This document shows positions 7,367-16,905 of a stretch of DNA of 64,000 bases, piece after piece. A model generated the notes under the pieces. The model made no database searches. It worked only from the letters and a program-made list of their open reading frames with translations, and was not told where the DNA came from. The DNA is from Clostridiaceae bacterium. Its GTDB lineage: Bacteria; Bacillota; Clostridia; Oscillospirales; Acutalibacteraceae. Position numbers and translations under genes: made by a program. The stretch lies in contig CAJGBV010000002.1 of the NCBI GenBank assembly GCA_904501755.1, positions 62,001 through 126,000 on the forward strand. Reading direction: 5' to 3'. Each line of letters starts with the position of its first letter. Position 1 is the stretch's first letter.

Positions 7367-9373
7367 GTGAAAAAGTGGGAAGTAGCTCAGATAGATAAAG
7401 AACTTGCAAAAAATCTTGCTCTTGAATGTGATATTGACCCTTTTGTTGCCCTTATTGCTGCATCCAGAGGTTATACCGAACCTGCTTTGCTTGAAGAGTT
7501 TTTGTCTGATGAACTTGTTTTTTCAGACCCCTATGAGCTTACCGATATGGTAAAAGCCGCTGACTGTATTAATGATGCTATACAGCAGGGTACTATAATT
7601 GCAGTATATGGAGATTATGACTGTGATGGTGTCACAGCAACTGCACTTTTATATTCATATCTTGCTTCTCGCGGTGCTCAGGTTGTTTATCATATACCAA
7701 ACCGTTTTACCGAGGGCTATGGTATGAACATACCTGCTATTGATAAACTGAATGAGCAGGGTGTAGGTCTTATTATAACAGTTGATAACGGTATTTCCTG
7801 TAAAGCAGAAATAGAATATGCTTATTCTCTCGGCATTAAAGTTGTAGTCACTGACCACCACTTACCGCCTTGTGACATTCCGGTATGTGAGGCAGTGGTT
7901 GACCCTCATCGCACTGATGATATGAGTGATTTTAAAGATATATGCGGTGTTGGTGTTGCTTTTAAGCTTGTATGTGCACTTGAGGATGTTTCGCCCGAAG
8001 AGTTTATAGATGTGTATGGTGACTTTGTTGCTCTTGGTACTATTGCTGATGTTATGCCGCTTATTAATGAAAACCGTTCATTTGTAAAGGCTGGTTTTAA
8101 ACTTATAAAAAATAGTAATAAAGAGGGTATCAAAGCTCTTCTTAAGGTATCGGGACTTGATAACGAGGCTTTTTCTGTCAGCAGAATTTCTTTTGGGCTT
8201 GTTCCTAGAATTAATGCTGCAGGCAGAATGGGAAGTGCCGACAGAGCGTTTTCATTGCTGATTTCTTCAGACAAAGATGAAGCTTTAGCCTTAGCAGAAG
8301 AAATTAATAGCGAAAATGCAACACGGCAGGAAATTGAGAAGAACATTTTTGAAGAGGCTGACAATATCATTTTCGCTCAGGGTCTTTACAGAGACAGAAT
8401 AATTGTTGTTGCGGGTGAAGGTTGGCATCACGGAATTGTTGGTATTGTAGCTTCGAGAATTTGTGAACGTTATTCAAAACCTGCTATTGTTTTAAGTATC
8501 GAAGATGATTTAGCTCACGGCTCAGGAAGAAGTATCGAAGGATTTTCTCTCTATGATGCTATAAACTCAGCCTCAGATACTGTTGAAAAATTCGGAGGTC
8601 ACGAACAGGCGGCGGGTGTCACTTTAAAGAAATCGTCTATTTCTGATTTCAGAAAAGCTGTTAATACTTTTGCTCTGTCACAGAAACCTGTTGTACCGGT
8701 TTTGAACTTGGATTGTAAGCTTAATCCTGCGGCACTAAGTATCGACCTTGTTTATGCTCTTGAGCTTCTTCAGCCATTTGGACTTGGAAATGGTGTTCCC
8801 ATTTTTGGTATTTATGGTGCGGAAATTGATAAAATAACTGCTGTAGGTAATGGCAGACATCTTAAAATATCTTTTGTAAAGGGTCCTGTTGCTTTTCAGG
8901 CAATGTTGTTTTCCTGTGATATGGACAGCTTCCTCTTCGAAAAAGGCGAAATAGTTGACCTTGCTGTAGGTCTTGAAATCAATCACTATAACGGTAAAGA
9001 GTTTTTGTCCATTCATATTAAGGATTACAGATATGCAAGTATTGATGACACAAATATTGCTTATGAGTTGGCGGCTTATGATGATTTTACAAATCTTGTT
9101 CCACGGGATTATAGTGAGTTTGTACCGACCAGAGAACAATGCGGTGCGGTTTATAAAAATATTCTTAAAAAACAATGCTTATACGAGAGTGTTGTTCAGA
9201 AATTTAACAATAGTATAGGTCTTGCCAAGACAAAACTGATTATTGATATTCTTATTGAGCTTGAGCTTGTCAGCAGTGCTGTTACAGACGGCAACAAGAA
9301 GCTTAGCGTAATAAATATCGGTAATAAAGTTAATCTTGAAAATTCCGCTATTCTTAAAAGATTAAGGGGGTGA
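7367..9373 (+). CDS. recJ: Single-stranded-DNA-specific 5'-3' exonuclease RecJ
   Basis: A 668-residue DHH-family nuclease for recombination and repair. Motif I GDYDCDG lies at residues 82-88 and DHH at 163-165; the DHHA1 domain carries GSGRSIEGF and FGGHEQAAG near residue 410; an OB-fold region and a C-terminal extension follow. The start is taken as the GTG at 7367, 11 bases after GGAGG; the GTG at 7355 overlaps that ribosome binding site. The relA gene begins 5 bases after its stop, so recJ heads an operon running through hemZ. Confidence 0.93.
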   Translation: MKKWEVAQIDKELAKNLALECDIDPFVALIAASRGYTEPALLEEFLSDELVFSDPYELTDMVKAADCINDAIQQGTIIAVYGDYDCDGVTATALLYSYLASRGAQVVYHIPNRFTEGYGMNIPAIDKLNEQGVGLIITVDNGISCKAEIEYAYSLGIKVVVTDHHLPPCDIPVCEAVVDPHRTDDMSDFKDICGVGVAFKLVCALEDVSPEEFIDVYGDFVALGTIADVMPLINENRSFVKAGFKLIKNSNKEGIKALLKVSGLDNEAFSVSRISFGLVPRINAAGRMGSADRAFSLLISSDKDEALALAEEINSENATRQEIEKNIFEEADNIIFAQGLYRDRIIVVAGEGWHHGIVGIVASRICERYSKPAIVLSIEDDLAHGSGRSIEGFSLYDAINSASDTVEKFGGHEQAAGVTLKKSSISDFRKAVNTFALSQKPVVPVLNLDCKLNPAALSIDLVYALELLQPFGLGNGVPIFGIYGAEIDKITAVGNGRHLKISFVKGPVAFQAMLFSCDMDSFLFEKGEIVDLAVGLEINHYNGKEFLSIHIKDYRYASIDDTNIAYELAAYDDFTNLVPRDYSEFVPTREQCGAVYKNILKKQCLYESVVQKFNNSIGLAKTKLIIDILIELELVSSAVTDGNKKLSVINIGNKVNLENSAILKRLRG

Positions 9374-9378
9374 GTTAA

Positions 9379-11574
9379 GTGGATAGCATACATGAAAGCG
9401 CTTATGAGAAGTTCTACGATTTTCTATCAAAGCAAAATATTGAATTTGATTATGATAAAATCAGAAAGGCATTTGAATTTTGTGTAAAGGTGCACGACGG
9501 ACAGCTTCGACAGTCAAAGGAGGAATATTATATCCATCCCGTAAGTGTTGCAAAGATTGTCGCTCAGTTGGGGCTTGATAGCGAAGCAGTTTGTGCGGCA
9601 TTGCTTCATGATGCGGTGGAGGACACAGATACCTCCCTTGAAGATGTATCAAAAATGTTCGGCAGTGAAGTGGCTTTACTTGTAGACGGTGTTACAAAAA
9701 TCGGTAGACTTTCCTTTATTTCAAAAGAAGAACAACAGGCTGAAACTATCCGAAAAATGCTTATAGCTATGGGTAAGGATATCAGGGTTATCCTTATTAA
9801 GCTTGCTGACAGGCTTCATAATATGCGTACAATAGATTATATGACTCAGCAAAAGCAAAGGGATAAGGCACTTGAAACTCTTGAAGTGTATGCACCAATC
9901 GCTCACCGTCTTGGTATTCGTCCTATTAAAGAGGAACTTGAGGATATTTCACTTGCTCATCTTGACCCTATTGCATATAAGGAAATAGAAGGTTTGCTTA
10001 AGGGCAATAATCAGTATAGCTCTCAAATGTTAGAATCTGTAAAGGAAAAAATTGACGAGCGACTTAAGGATGAAATGCCGGAAGTTAAAACCGAATTCCA
10101 GAGTCGTGTAAAATCTATAAACGGTATATACAGAAAAATGTTTGTTCAGGGCAAAAGCTTTGAGGAAATTTACGATATTTACGCTGTAAGAATTATCACC
10201 GATACTGTTGCTAACTGTTATAACATTCTCGGTATAATGCACGACCTTTTTCGTCCTATACCAAACAGATTTAAGGACTATATTTCTACCCCTAAGCCGA
10301 ACAGATACCAGTCGCTTCATACTACTGTAATAGGCAGAGAGGGTGTGCCTTTTGAAATTCAGATACGAACCTTTGAAATGCACGAGACTGCCGAATACGG
10401 AATTGCGGCTCACTGGAAATATAAAGCGGGAATTCACGGCAGTGATGCGGGTATGGAAAGTCAACTTGCCTGGATTCGTCAGATTCTTGAATCTCAAAAC
10501 GACAGCGGTGACGCTTCTGAAATTATCAGAAGCATAAAGGTTGATTTGGCTCAGGATGATGTTTTTGCGGTAACTCCGAAAGGTGACGTTATTAATCTTC
10601 CTGCAGGTGCTACGATTGTTGACTTTGCCTTTGCTATTCACTCTGCCGTTGGTATAAAAATGGTGGGCGCAAAGGTTGACGGACGAATTGTGCCTATCAA
10701 CCATATCATCAAAACAGGTGAAATTATAGAAATTCTTACCACCAATCAGGCGGGACACGGCCCCAGCAGAGATTGGATTAATATTGCCGTTACTAATCAA
10801 GCTAAATCAAAAATCAGAAGCTGGTTTAAGAAAGAAAAACGAGCTGAGAATATTGAAAACGGAAAAAATGAGCTTGAAAAGGAATTCAAGAGAAACGGTA
10901 TTGCCTTTGATGAAGAAAAACAAATGGAAGATTTTCTTTTGGATATTGCAAGGCGTCAACATTTAGATAGCATTGAAGAACTGTATGCGGCTATTGGATA
11001 CGGCGGTGTTATTCTCGCAAGAATATTGCCGAATATAAAAGAAAACTTTAATCGCATATTAAAGCAGAATAAAATTACAGTTGTACCTGAGATTGTTCCT
11101 CATAGAACTTCAAAATCTTCTGACGGTGTTATTGTTGAGGGTATTGATAACTGTCTTATTAAATTTTCAAAGTGTTGTGCACCGCTTCCGGGTGATGACA
11201 TTATCGGGTTTATCACAAGAGGTCATGGTGTTTCTATTCATAAACGGGACTGTATTAATGTGCCTGATGATATAGAGGCATCAAATGAACCTGACCGTTG
11301 GATAACTGCATATTGGGCTGACAATCGTCCGTCATCTTTCCTTGCTTCTATCCAAATAACTGCTATAGACCGCCAAGGTCTTATTCTTGACATTTCACAA
11401 GCACTTGTGAATATGCGAGTGGCTCTTCACAGTATTAATGCTCGTCCGACTAAAAACGGAAACAGTGCAACATTGATTACTGTCAGCACTGAGGGTGTGG
11501 AGCATCTCAGAAACATTATTACACGTCTTGAGAAAATTCAAGGTGTATTCCATGTAGAAAGGTTAAATCAATAA
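9379..11574 (+). CDS. relA: Bifunctional (p)ppGpp synthetase/hydrolase, RelA/SpoT family
   Basis: A 731-residue long RSH enzyme that makes and breaks (p)ppGpp in the stringent response. The HD hydrolase domain has HDGQ...LLHDAVEDT (His77-Asp78). The synthetase domain (about 240-350) has DIYAVRII and the loop around PKPNRYQSLHTTV. TGS is at about 388-448 (FAVTPKGDVINLP), followed by a helical/zinc-finger region with KCCAPLPGD and a C-terminal ACT domain. All hydrolase and synthetase motifs look intact, suggesting both activities. The GTG start at 9379 follows a GGGGGTGA site inside the recJ end. dtd overlaps its stop as TAATG. Confidence 0.95.
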   Translation: MDSIHESAYEKFYDFLSKQNIEFDYDKIRKAFEFCVKVHDGQLRQSKEEYYIHPVSVAKIVAQLGLDSEAVCAALLHDAVEDTDTSLEDVSKMFGSEVALLVDGVTKIGRLSFISKEEQQAETIRKMLIAMGKDIRVILIKLADRLHNMRTIDYMTQQKQRDKALETLEVYAPIAHRLGIRPIKEELEDISLAHLDPIAYKEIEGLLKGNNQYSSQMLESVKEKIDERLKDEMPEVKTEFQSRVKSINGIYRKMFVQGKSFEEIYDIYAVRIITDTVANCYNILGIMHDLFRPIPNRFKDYISTPKPNRYQSLHTTVIGREGVPFEIQIRTFEMHETAEYGIAAHWKYKAGIHGSDAGMESQLAWIRQILESQNDSGDASEIIRSIKVDLAQDDVFAVTPKGDVINLPAGATIVDFAFAIHSAVGIKMVGAKVDGRIVPINHIIKTGEIIEILTTNQAGHGPSRDWINIAVTNQAKSKIRSWFKKEKRAENIENGKNELEKEFKRNGIAFDEEKQMEDFLLDIARRQHLDSIEELYAAIGYGGVILARILPNIKENFNRILKQNKITVVPEIVPHRTSKSSDGVIVEGIDNCLIKFSKCCAPLPGDDIIGFITRGHGVSIHKRDCINVPDDIEASNEPDRWITAYWADNRPSSFLASIQITAIDRQGLILDISQALVNMRVALHSINARPTKNGNSATLITVSTEGVEHLRNIITRLEKIQGVFHVERLNQ

Positions 11575-12029
11575 TGAAGGCTGTTATACAAAGAGTCGCC
11601 AATGCACTTGTTTCGGTTGACTCTCAAATTATCGGTAAAATTGATAAAGGGTTTTTAATTTTACTTGGTGTGTATGAAAGTGATACAGAAGAGGATACCG
11701 AAATTCTTGCCCGTAAGGTTGCTTCCTTAAGAGTATTTTGTGACGATAATGATAAAATGAATCTTTCACTTTGTGATGTTGACGGCGACGCTCTTGTAAT
11801 ATCAAATTTTACCCTTTGTGCTGATACTAAAAAAGGCAATCGTCCGTCTTTTAGTCTTGCTAAAAATCCTGAGGAAGCCAAAGCACATTATGAAAGCTTT
11901 TGTCGGCTGCTTAAAGAAAATGGTGTTAAGAAAGTTGAAAAGGGAAGCTTTGGAGCAGATATGCAGGTGAGCATTTTAAACGACGGCCCTGTGACTATTG
12001 TGCTGGATACTGAAATCTGGAGAAAATAA
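11574..12029 (+). CDS. dtd: D-aminoacyl-tRNA deacylase
   Basis: A 151-residue Dtd, which removes D-amino acids from mischarged tRNA. The N-terminus MKAVIQRV, the catalytic SNFTLCADTKKGNRPSF region and the C-terminal GPVT motif (about residues 139-142) are all present. The length matches the family. The ATG shares a base with the relA stop (TAATG), indicating translational coupling. A relA-dtd pair is common in Firmicutes. Confidence 0.95.
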   Translation: MKAVIQRVANALVSVDSQIIGKIDKGFLILLGVYESDTEEDTEILARKVASLRVFCDDNDKMNLSLCDVDGDALVISNFTLCADTKKGNRPSFSLAKNPEEAKAHYESFCRLLKENGVKKVEKGSFGADMQVSILNDGPVTIVLDTEIWRK

Positions 12030-12030
12030 A

Positions 12031-12654
12031 ATGAAACTTACTACTGTTTATGGCGAGGAAATGGATGTAAATACATATCTTATTTCTTCTGAAAATACTG
12101 CGATTATCATTGACCCCGGTGTGTGTAATGACGGGATAAAAGCCTTTATAAATGAAAACAAGTCAAAGGCTTTTTATATTCTTCTTACTCATAACCATTT
12201 TGACCATATTTTAGGTGCTGATCAAACAAGAACTTTGTGTGGCGGTAAGATTTATATAAGTCAGCAGGACTTTTGCGGTCTTATTGATGCTGAAATCAAT
12301 CTTTCTCTGAGGTTTTGTCTTCCTTTCACTCCATTTGAAGCTGATGAAACCTTTGATGACGGTGATGAACTTATTCTCGGCGATGTAAAGGTTAAGGTTA
12401 TGATAACCCCGGGTCATAGTAAGGGGAGTGCTTGTTTTATAATCGGTGATTGGATGTTCACCGGAGATACACTTTTTAGACTTAGTGTTGGAAGAACCGA
12501 TTTTTTGAACGGTGACAGAAATGAGCAGATTGATTCCCTTAAAAGACTTTGTAAAATACAGGCTGATTATGATATATTTGCAGGTCACGGTCCTGCTTCA
12601 AGACTGTCTTTTGAGAAGCAGAACAATCCTTATATAAAGGAAATTTTAATATGA
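12031..12654 (+). CDS. MBL-fold metallo-hydrolase, glyoxalase II-like
   Basis: A 207-residue protein of the small YcbL/glyoxalase-II-like metallo-beta-lactamase group. Metal-binding motifs are complete: THNHFDH, PGHSKGS, GDTLF and the C-terminal AGHGP. These imply a two-metal hydrolase acting on a thioester or similar substrate, which is not identifiable. The ATG at 12031 follows the dtd stop by one base; an upstream in-frame start would lie inside dtd and is rejected. Its stop overlaps the hemZ start (ATGA). The recJ-relA-dtd-MBL-hemZ order is conserved in many Clostridia. Confidence 0.88.
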   Translation: MKLTTVYGEEMDVNTYLISSENTAIIIDPGVCNDGIKAFINENKSKAFYILLTHNHFDHILGADQTRTLCGGKIYISQQDFCGLIDAEINLSLRFCLPFTPFEADETFDDGDELILGDVKVKVMITPGHSKGSACFIIGDWMFTGDTLFRLSVGRTDFLNGDRNEQIDSLKRLCKIQADYDIFAGHGPASRLSFEKQNNPYIKEILI

Positions 12655-14108
12655 AGCTTTGTTGTATAGGTCACACCTTTTATTATGAAACCGAAAAGCT
12701 TTGCCGTTTATTTTTACCCTTTGAAAAAATAGAAATTGTAGAAGAGTTTGTTGATGACGACTTCTTGGCTATTACCAAAAAAGAAGATACCTGTATTTAT
12801 TCATCTCTGAAAATAGGTGATTCCTTTTGTGAATGTACCGGTAATTTACCCTCTGATTATAACGATAGGGATGCAGAACGAGAAATTGCAGGTATTCTTT
12901 ATAAATGCTTTACAAAGCTTACGGGTTATGAGGCAAAATGGGGTATTGTTACCGGTATTCGCCCTGCCCGTCTGTATTCTTCTGTTATAAAAGAACTTGG
13001 CAGTGAAGAAAAAGCAAAAGAGTTTTTCAGGGAAAAATTCTTTGTTAACGACGAAAAGATTTCTTTGTGCAGAGAAACCTTTAAGGCAGAGGAGGATATT
13101 ATTGCTATGTCCTCCAAAAACTCTTTTAGTCTTTATGTTTCAATACCTTTTTGTCCAACAAGATGTTCGTATTGTTCCTTTGTTTCACACGCTGTTGAAA
13201 AGGCCGAAAAGCTTATACCAAAGTATGTTGAATATCTTTGCAAGGAAATTATTTATACTGCAGAAATTGCTAAAGAACTGAACTTACGCCTTGAAACTGT
13301 ATATATCGGCGGAGGTACACCAACTACTTTGTCTGCACAACAGCTTGAAAGGGTTATCGGTCTTATACGTTCAAGCTTTGATTTGACGTATTTAAGAGAG
13401 TTTACTGTTGAGGCGGGCAGACCTGATACTATTACCGAAGAAAAACTATCAGTGCTTAAAAATTTAATGGTTGACAGAATAAGCATTAATCCGCAGACAA
13501 TGAATGATGATGTACTTTCTGTTATCGGCAGAGCCCATACAACTCAGCAGACTGTTGATGCTTTTCTTCTTGCAAGAAAAATAGGCTTTGATAACATTAA
13601 TATGGATGTTATTGCAGGACTTCCCGGTGACAATGTAGATAGCTTTAAAGATAGTTTAATGCAGATAGGTCAGCTTAAACCTGAAAGCGTTACAGTTCAT
13701 TCACTGTCTATGAAACGTTCATCGCGAATGAATGTTAACGGTGATTTTCCTGAAATAGAAATCGGAAAAATGGCTGACGAAATGGTTATGTTTGCAAGAA
13801 GCTTTTTAACAAATAAGGGTATTATTCCGTATTATATGTACAGACAGAGCAAAACCGTGGGTAATCTTGAAAACGTGGGCTATTCGGTAAAAGGTAAGGA
13901 ATGTCTGTATAATGTATTTATAATGGATGAAACCCACACAATTTTAGGCTGCGGAGCTTCGGCTGTAACGAAAATGCGGCAGCCAAGTGGTGACTATATT
14001 GAGCGTGTGTTTAATTTTAAATATCCGTATGAATATATGGACCGATTTGATATAATTTTAGAACGAAAAAATGCTATAAAGGAATTTTATAAAAAATATC
14101 CTATTTAA
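12651..14108 (+). CDS. hemZ: HemZ-type radical SAM coproporphyrinogen oxidase homologue
   Basis: A 485-residue radical SAM protein. An N-terminal domain of about 155 residues, with GIRPARL, precedes the catalytic core. The [4Fe-4S] cluster motif is CPTRCSYC (Cys168, Cys172, Cys175), and YIGGGTPT follows at about residue 220. This matches the HemZ branch of the HemN family (oxygen-independent coproporphyrinogen III dehydrogenase-like). No other heme gene is in the window, so the physiological substrate is uncertain. The ATG overlaps the previous stop, as in a coupled operon. Confidence 0.85.
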   Translation: MKLCCIGHTFYYETEKLCRLFLPFEKIEIVEEFVDDDFLAITKKEDTCIYSSLKIGDSFCECTGNLPSDYNDRDAEREIAGILYKCFTKLTGYEAKWGIVTGIRPARLYSSVIKELGSEEKAKEFFREKFFVNDEKISLCRETFKAEEDIIAMSSKNSFSLYVSIPFCPTRCSYCSFVSHAVEKAEKLIPKYVEYLCKEIIYTAEIAKELNLRLETVYIGGGTPTTLSAQQLERVIGLIRSSFDLTYLREFTVEAGRPDTITEEKLSVLKNLMVDRISINPQTMNDDVLSVIGRAHTTQQTVDAFLLARKIGFDNINMDVIAGLPGDNVDSFKDSLMQIGQLKPESVTVHSLSMKRSSRMNVNGDFPEIEIGKMADEMVMFARSFLTNKGIIPYYMYRQSKTVGNLENVGYSVKGKECLYNVFIMDETHTILGCGASAVTKMRQPSGDYIERVFNFKYPYEYMDRFDIILERKNAIKEFYKKYPI

Positions 14109-14136
14109 AAATATTAATTGATTTGTGAGGTCTATT

Positions 14137-14415
14137 ATGAGTATGTTTGAAAATACTGCCCAAAAAATAAGCGAAGCCTTGGGTGTAGTTGCGGCTACAA
14201 CCGAAAAGGCTGTGGATATTGGCAAGAAAAAATACAATATTGCCGCACTTAAGAATAAGCTTGAAAAACAGTACGCACTTCTTGGAAAACTTTATTATGA
14301 GAGCAATAATACTGCAGATGCTTCTTTGCCGTATAAAGCGTATATTGATGAAATTTCACATCTGATTTCTCAGATTGAAAATGAAGAGAAAATACTTGAA
14401 AATATTAAGAAATAG
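14137..14415 (+). CDS. Small helical protein, unknown function
   Basis: A 92-residue protein with no recognised domain. It is rich in Lys, Glu and Ala and predicted to be mostly alpha-helical with coiled-coil character (ALKNKLEKQYALLGKLYYE and a C-terminal SQIENEEKILENIKK). Similar short helical proteins with a KLYYE-like motif are common in Clostridia and sometimes carry a C-terminal zinc ribbon, which is absent here. The ATG at 14137 is preceded by GTGAGG. It sits between hemZ (28 bases) and the nucleosidase gene (12 bases), probably in the same operon. Confidence 0.65.
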   Translation: MSMFENTAQKISEALGVVAATTEKAVDIGKKKYNIAALKNKLEKQYALLGKLYYESNNTADASLPYKAYIDEISHLISQIENEEKILENIKK

Positions 14416-14427
14416 GGAAGATGTTTT

Positions 14428-15099
14428 ATGAAAAAAATCGGGATTATTGTTGCCGATAATGGTGAATTTGAGCCTTTGATTCAAAAAATAGGCGACTGTA
14501 AAAATGTTAGCTTTTTCGGTAGAGATTGCTATGAATTTTCCTTAAATGGCTATACTGTTTATGCTGTGCTCAGCGGAATTGGTAAGGTTAATGCCGCTGC
14601 TGCCGCTATGTTTCTGTATTATAAGAACTGCGACATTGTTTTGAATTACGGGTATTCGGGCGGAATAAGCAGCGTAAGAAAGGGAGATATAGTTATAGCT
14701 GATAGCTTCTTGGAACACGATTTCGACCTCGTCTGCCTTGGGTACAAGCTTTGCGAAAAGCCTGAGCAGGAATATATATACAGTGCGGATAAAATTCTTA
14801 CCGATTTGCTGAAAGAAATTTGTCCTACTGCTAAATGCGGACGAGCTGTATCCGGAGATTGCTTTGTCAGTGATGATAAGCTGAGAAATACTTTGAAATG
14901 TGAATTTATGGCTACCTCCTGTGATATGGAAACAGCGGCTATTGCTTCTGTTTGTCATCAGACAGGTATGAGATTTGGATGTATTCGTCAGATTTCTGAT
15001 GATGCAGGTGACGATGCAACTGCTTCCTATAGAGAAGAGGCATATAGCGGTAATATTGCTCCTGCTGACTGTATTATCGAACTTATTAAAATGCTGTAA
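14428..15099 (+). CDS. 5'-Methylthioadenosine/S-adenosylhomocysteine nucleosidase-like protein
   Basis: A 223-residue nucleoside phosphorylase-fold protein. The glycine-rich SGIGKVNAAAA and NYGYSGG segments, the substrate-binding CDMETAAIA motif and the catalytic-type Asp in RQISDDAGDDA match MTA/SAH nucleosidases, which cleave methylthioadenosine and S-adenosylhomocysteine to adenine plus the ribose product. The N-terminal acid usually found in a GAMxEE motif is replaced by ADNGEFE, so specificity could differ. It is followed 9 bases later by spoVB. Confidence 0.75.
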   Translation: MKKIGIIVADNGEFEPLIQKIGDCKNVSFFGRDCYEFSLNGYTVYAVLSGIGKVNAAAAAMFLYYKNCDIVLNYGYSGGISSVRKGDIVIADSFLEHDFDLVCLGYKLCEKPEQEYIYSADKILTDLLKEICPTAKCGRAVSGDCFVSDDKLRNTLKCEFMATSCDMETAAIASVCHQTGMRFGCIRQISDDAGDDATASYREEAYSGNIAPADCIIELIKML

Positions 15100-15108
15100 G
15101 GAGTTTAT

Positions 15109-16830
15109 ATGAAAACTGATAATAAAACACAGAATTTTGAACGCGGTGCAGTAATACTGCTTGTTTCAGCCATTGTTGTTAAAATTATAGGTGCAGTATT
15201 TAAAATTCCGCTTCAAAGACTTATTGGAGATTTGGGGTTTGGTTTCTTTTCATCTGCTTATGACCTCTTTCTTCCTATATATGCTCTTTCAATGGCAGGA
15301 CTTCCGATAGCTGTTTCCCGTATGACTGCCGCTTGTATGGCTGAAGGTAAGTATAGAAAAACGAGAATGACTCTGAAAATAGCCAAACGTGCTTTTTTGG
15401 TGACGGGACTTACAGGATTTGTGCTTCTGCTTACATCTATTATACCTTATGCTAAGCTGACCACTACTCAGTCAAGCGATGCTCTTTATGTCGGCGTCTG
15501 TGTGCTTATGATTTCGCCTACTGTACTTTTCTGTAGCTATATGTCTGCCTATAGAGGCTACTATGAGGGTATGCGAAATATGTACCCTACGGCTATTTCA
15601 AATGTTATTGAGGCACTCGGTAAGCTTCTTTTAGGCTATTCCTTTGCATATATCATTCTAAAAATTACCAAAAATGTTGCCTTTGCCGCTGCAGGAGCTC
15701 TTGCGGGAATTATGATAGGCACAGCTGCTGCCGCTATCTTTCTTAGTTTGAGGCATAAAATTATTGGTGACCCTATAAGTAAGGAGCAGCTTGAAAACTC
15801 TCCTGAGAGCAATAGCGGAAGAATTGTGCTAAAAGCTTTGCTTGTTATCGCTATTCCTGTAGCACTCAGTTCTCTTGCAAATAACATTACCTTGTTTATT
15901 GATACCTTTATGGTTAAATGGCAGCTTAAAAATGTAATGGAAAGTTCCTGGGATTATATTAGCAATATGTACCGGTACTCTATTGCCGACTATAATTCAA
16001 CAGCACAGCAGTTGGGTAGGGAGGCAATAACTTCTTCAAATATGCCCACCTTTTTATATGGTATACGCGGTGAAGCGTATGTACTGTATAATCTTATACC
16101 TACATTAACTTCAACTTTAGGTGTTGGTTCAGTACCGTTCCTTACTACTGTGTGGGTAGAAAAGGATATGGGTGCTGTTAAGAAAACAATTGAAAAAATA
16201 ATTCGTACCGTGTCCGTTATTGCTTTTCCTGCAGGTATAGGATTATTTGCTATAGCACCTAATATAATGGGACTTTTATATGACGGCGTCGCACCTGTTG
16301 AAATCGGTTCTTCATTACTTCGTGTCTTGGGTATCGCAGCAGTATTCGCAGGTGTGTCTTCCCCTATAGCGAATATGCTTCAGGTTATTGGCAAACCTAT
16401 GATTCCTGTGAGAAACATTGCAATTGGTGCCTGTTTGAAAATTGTAGTAAACTTTATTCTCGTTGGCAGACCTGAGATAAATATTCTCGGCGCACCTATA
16501 GGTACTGCTATTTGCTATTTGTTTATATTCCTTTCTAACTGTTTTTGCCTTATTAAATATACCGGTGTAAGATTTAATATATTATCTACTCTTGTTAAGC
16601 CTTTTGTTTCTGCCGCTTCTTGCGGTGCATCCGCATTTTTAATATCATTACTTTGCGATAAGCTTAATTTGAGCAATTTCATCACAGTTATATTCAGCGT
16701 GGGTGTGGCTGCATTAGTATATTTACTGGTATTATTTGGAATAAAAACTCTTACACGAGAAGATATATATGACCTTCCAAAAGGAAAACTTCTTGTTAGA
16801 GTGCTTGAAAAACTGCATTTTATTCGTTAA
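15109..16830 (+). CDS. spoVB: SpoVB-like polysaccharide flippase (MATE/MOP superfamily)
   Basis: A 573-residue integral membrane protein with about 14 predicted spans, of the MOP exporter superfamily. The N-terminal AVILLVSAIVVKIIGAVFKI and PLQRLIGDLGFGFFSSAYDL region is typical of stage V sporulation protein B and related flippases. SpoVB is needed for spore cortex synthesis and is thought to move lipid-linked cell-wall precursors. The downstream order mazG-rqcP-yabP-yabQ-divIC-S1 matches the spoVB neighbourhood in Bacillus subtilis, which supports this name over a general flippase. Confidence 0.85.
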   Translation: MKTDNKTQNFERGAVILLVSAIVVKIIGAVFKIPLQRLIGDLGFGFFSSAYDLFLPIYALSMAGLPIAVSRMTAACMAEGKYRKTRMTLKIAKRAFLVTGLTGFVLLLTSIIPYAKLTTTQSSDALYVGVCVLMISPTVLFCSYMSAYRGYYEGMRNMYPTAISNVIEALGKLLLGYSFAYIILKITKNVAFAAAGALAGIMIGTAAAAIFLSLRHKIIGDPISKEQLENSPESNSGRIVLKALLVIAIPVALSSLANNITLFIDTFMVKWQLKNVMESSWDYISNMYRYSIADYNSTAQQLGREAITSSNMPTFLYGIRGEAYVLYNLIPTLTSTLGVGSVPFLTTVWVEKDMGAVKKTIEKIIRTVSVIAFPAGIGLFAIAPNIMGLLYDGVAPVEIGSSLLRVLGIAAVFAGVSSPIANMLQVIGKPMIPVRNIAIGACLKIVVNFILVGRPEINILGAPIGTAICYLFIFLSNCFCLIKYTGVRFNILSTLVKPFVSAASCGASAFLISLLCDKLNLSNFITVIFSVGVAALVYLLVLFGIKTLTREDIYDLPKGKLLVRVLEKLHFIR

Positions 16831-16905
16831 ATTGCACAAAAAATGTTAAAAAATGATGTTTTTGACAGTTAATTTGAAAAAATATATTGATTTTTAGGAG
16901 AAGTT

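Noticed and set aside
10030..10800. A 256-codon antisense frame inside relA
   Set aside because: It lies wholly opposite a well-identified gene with intact domains and shows no family motif.
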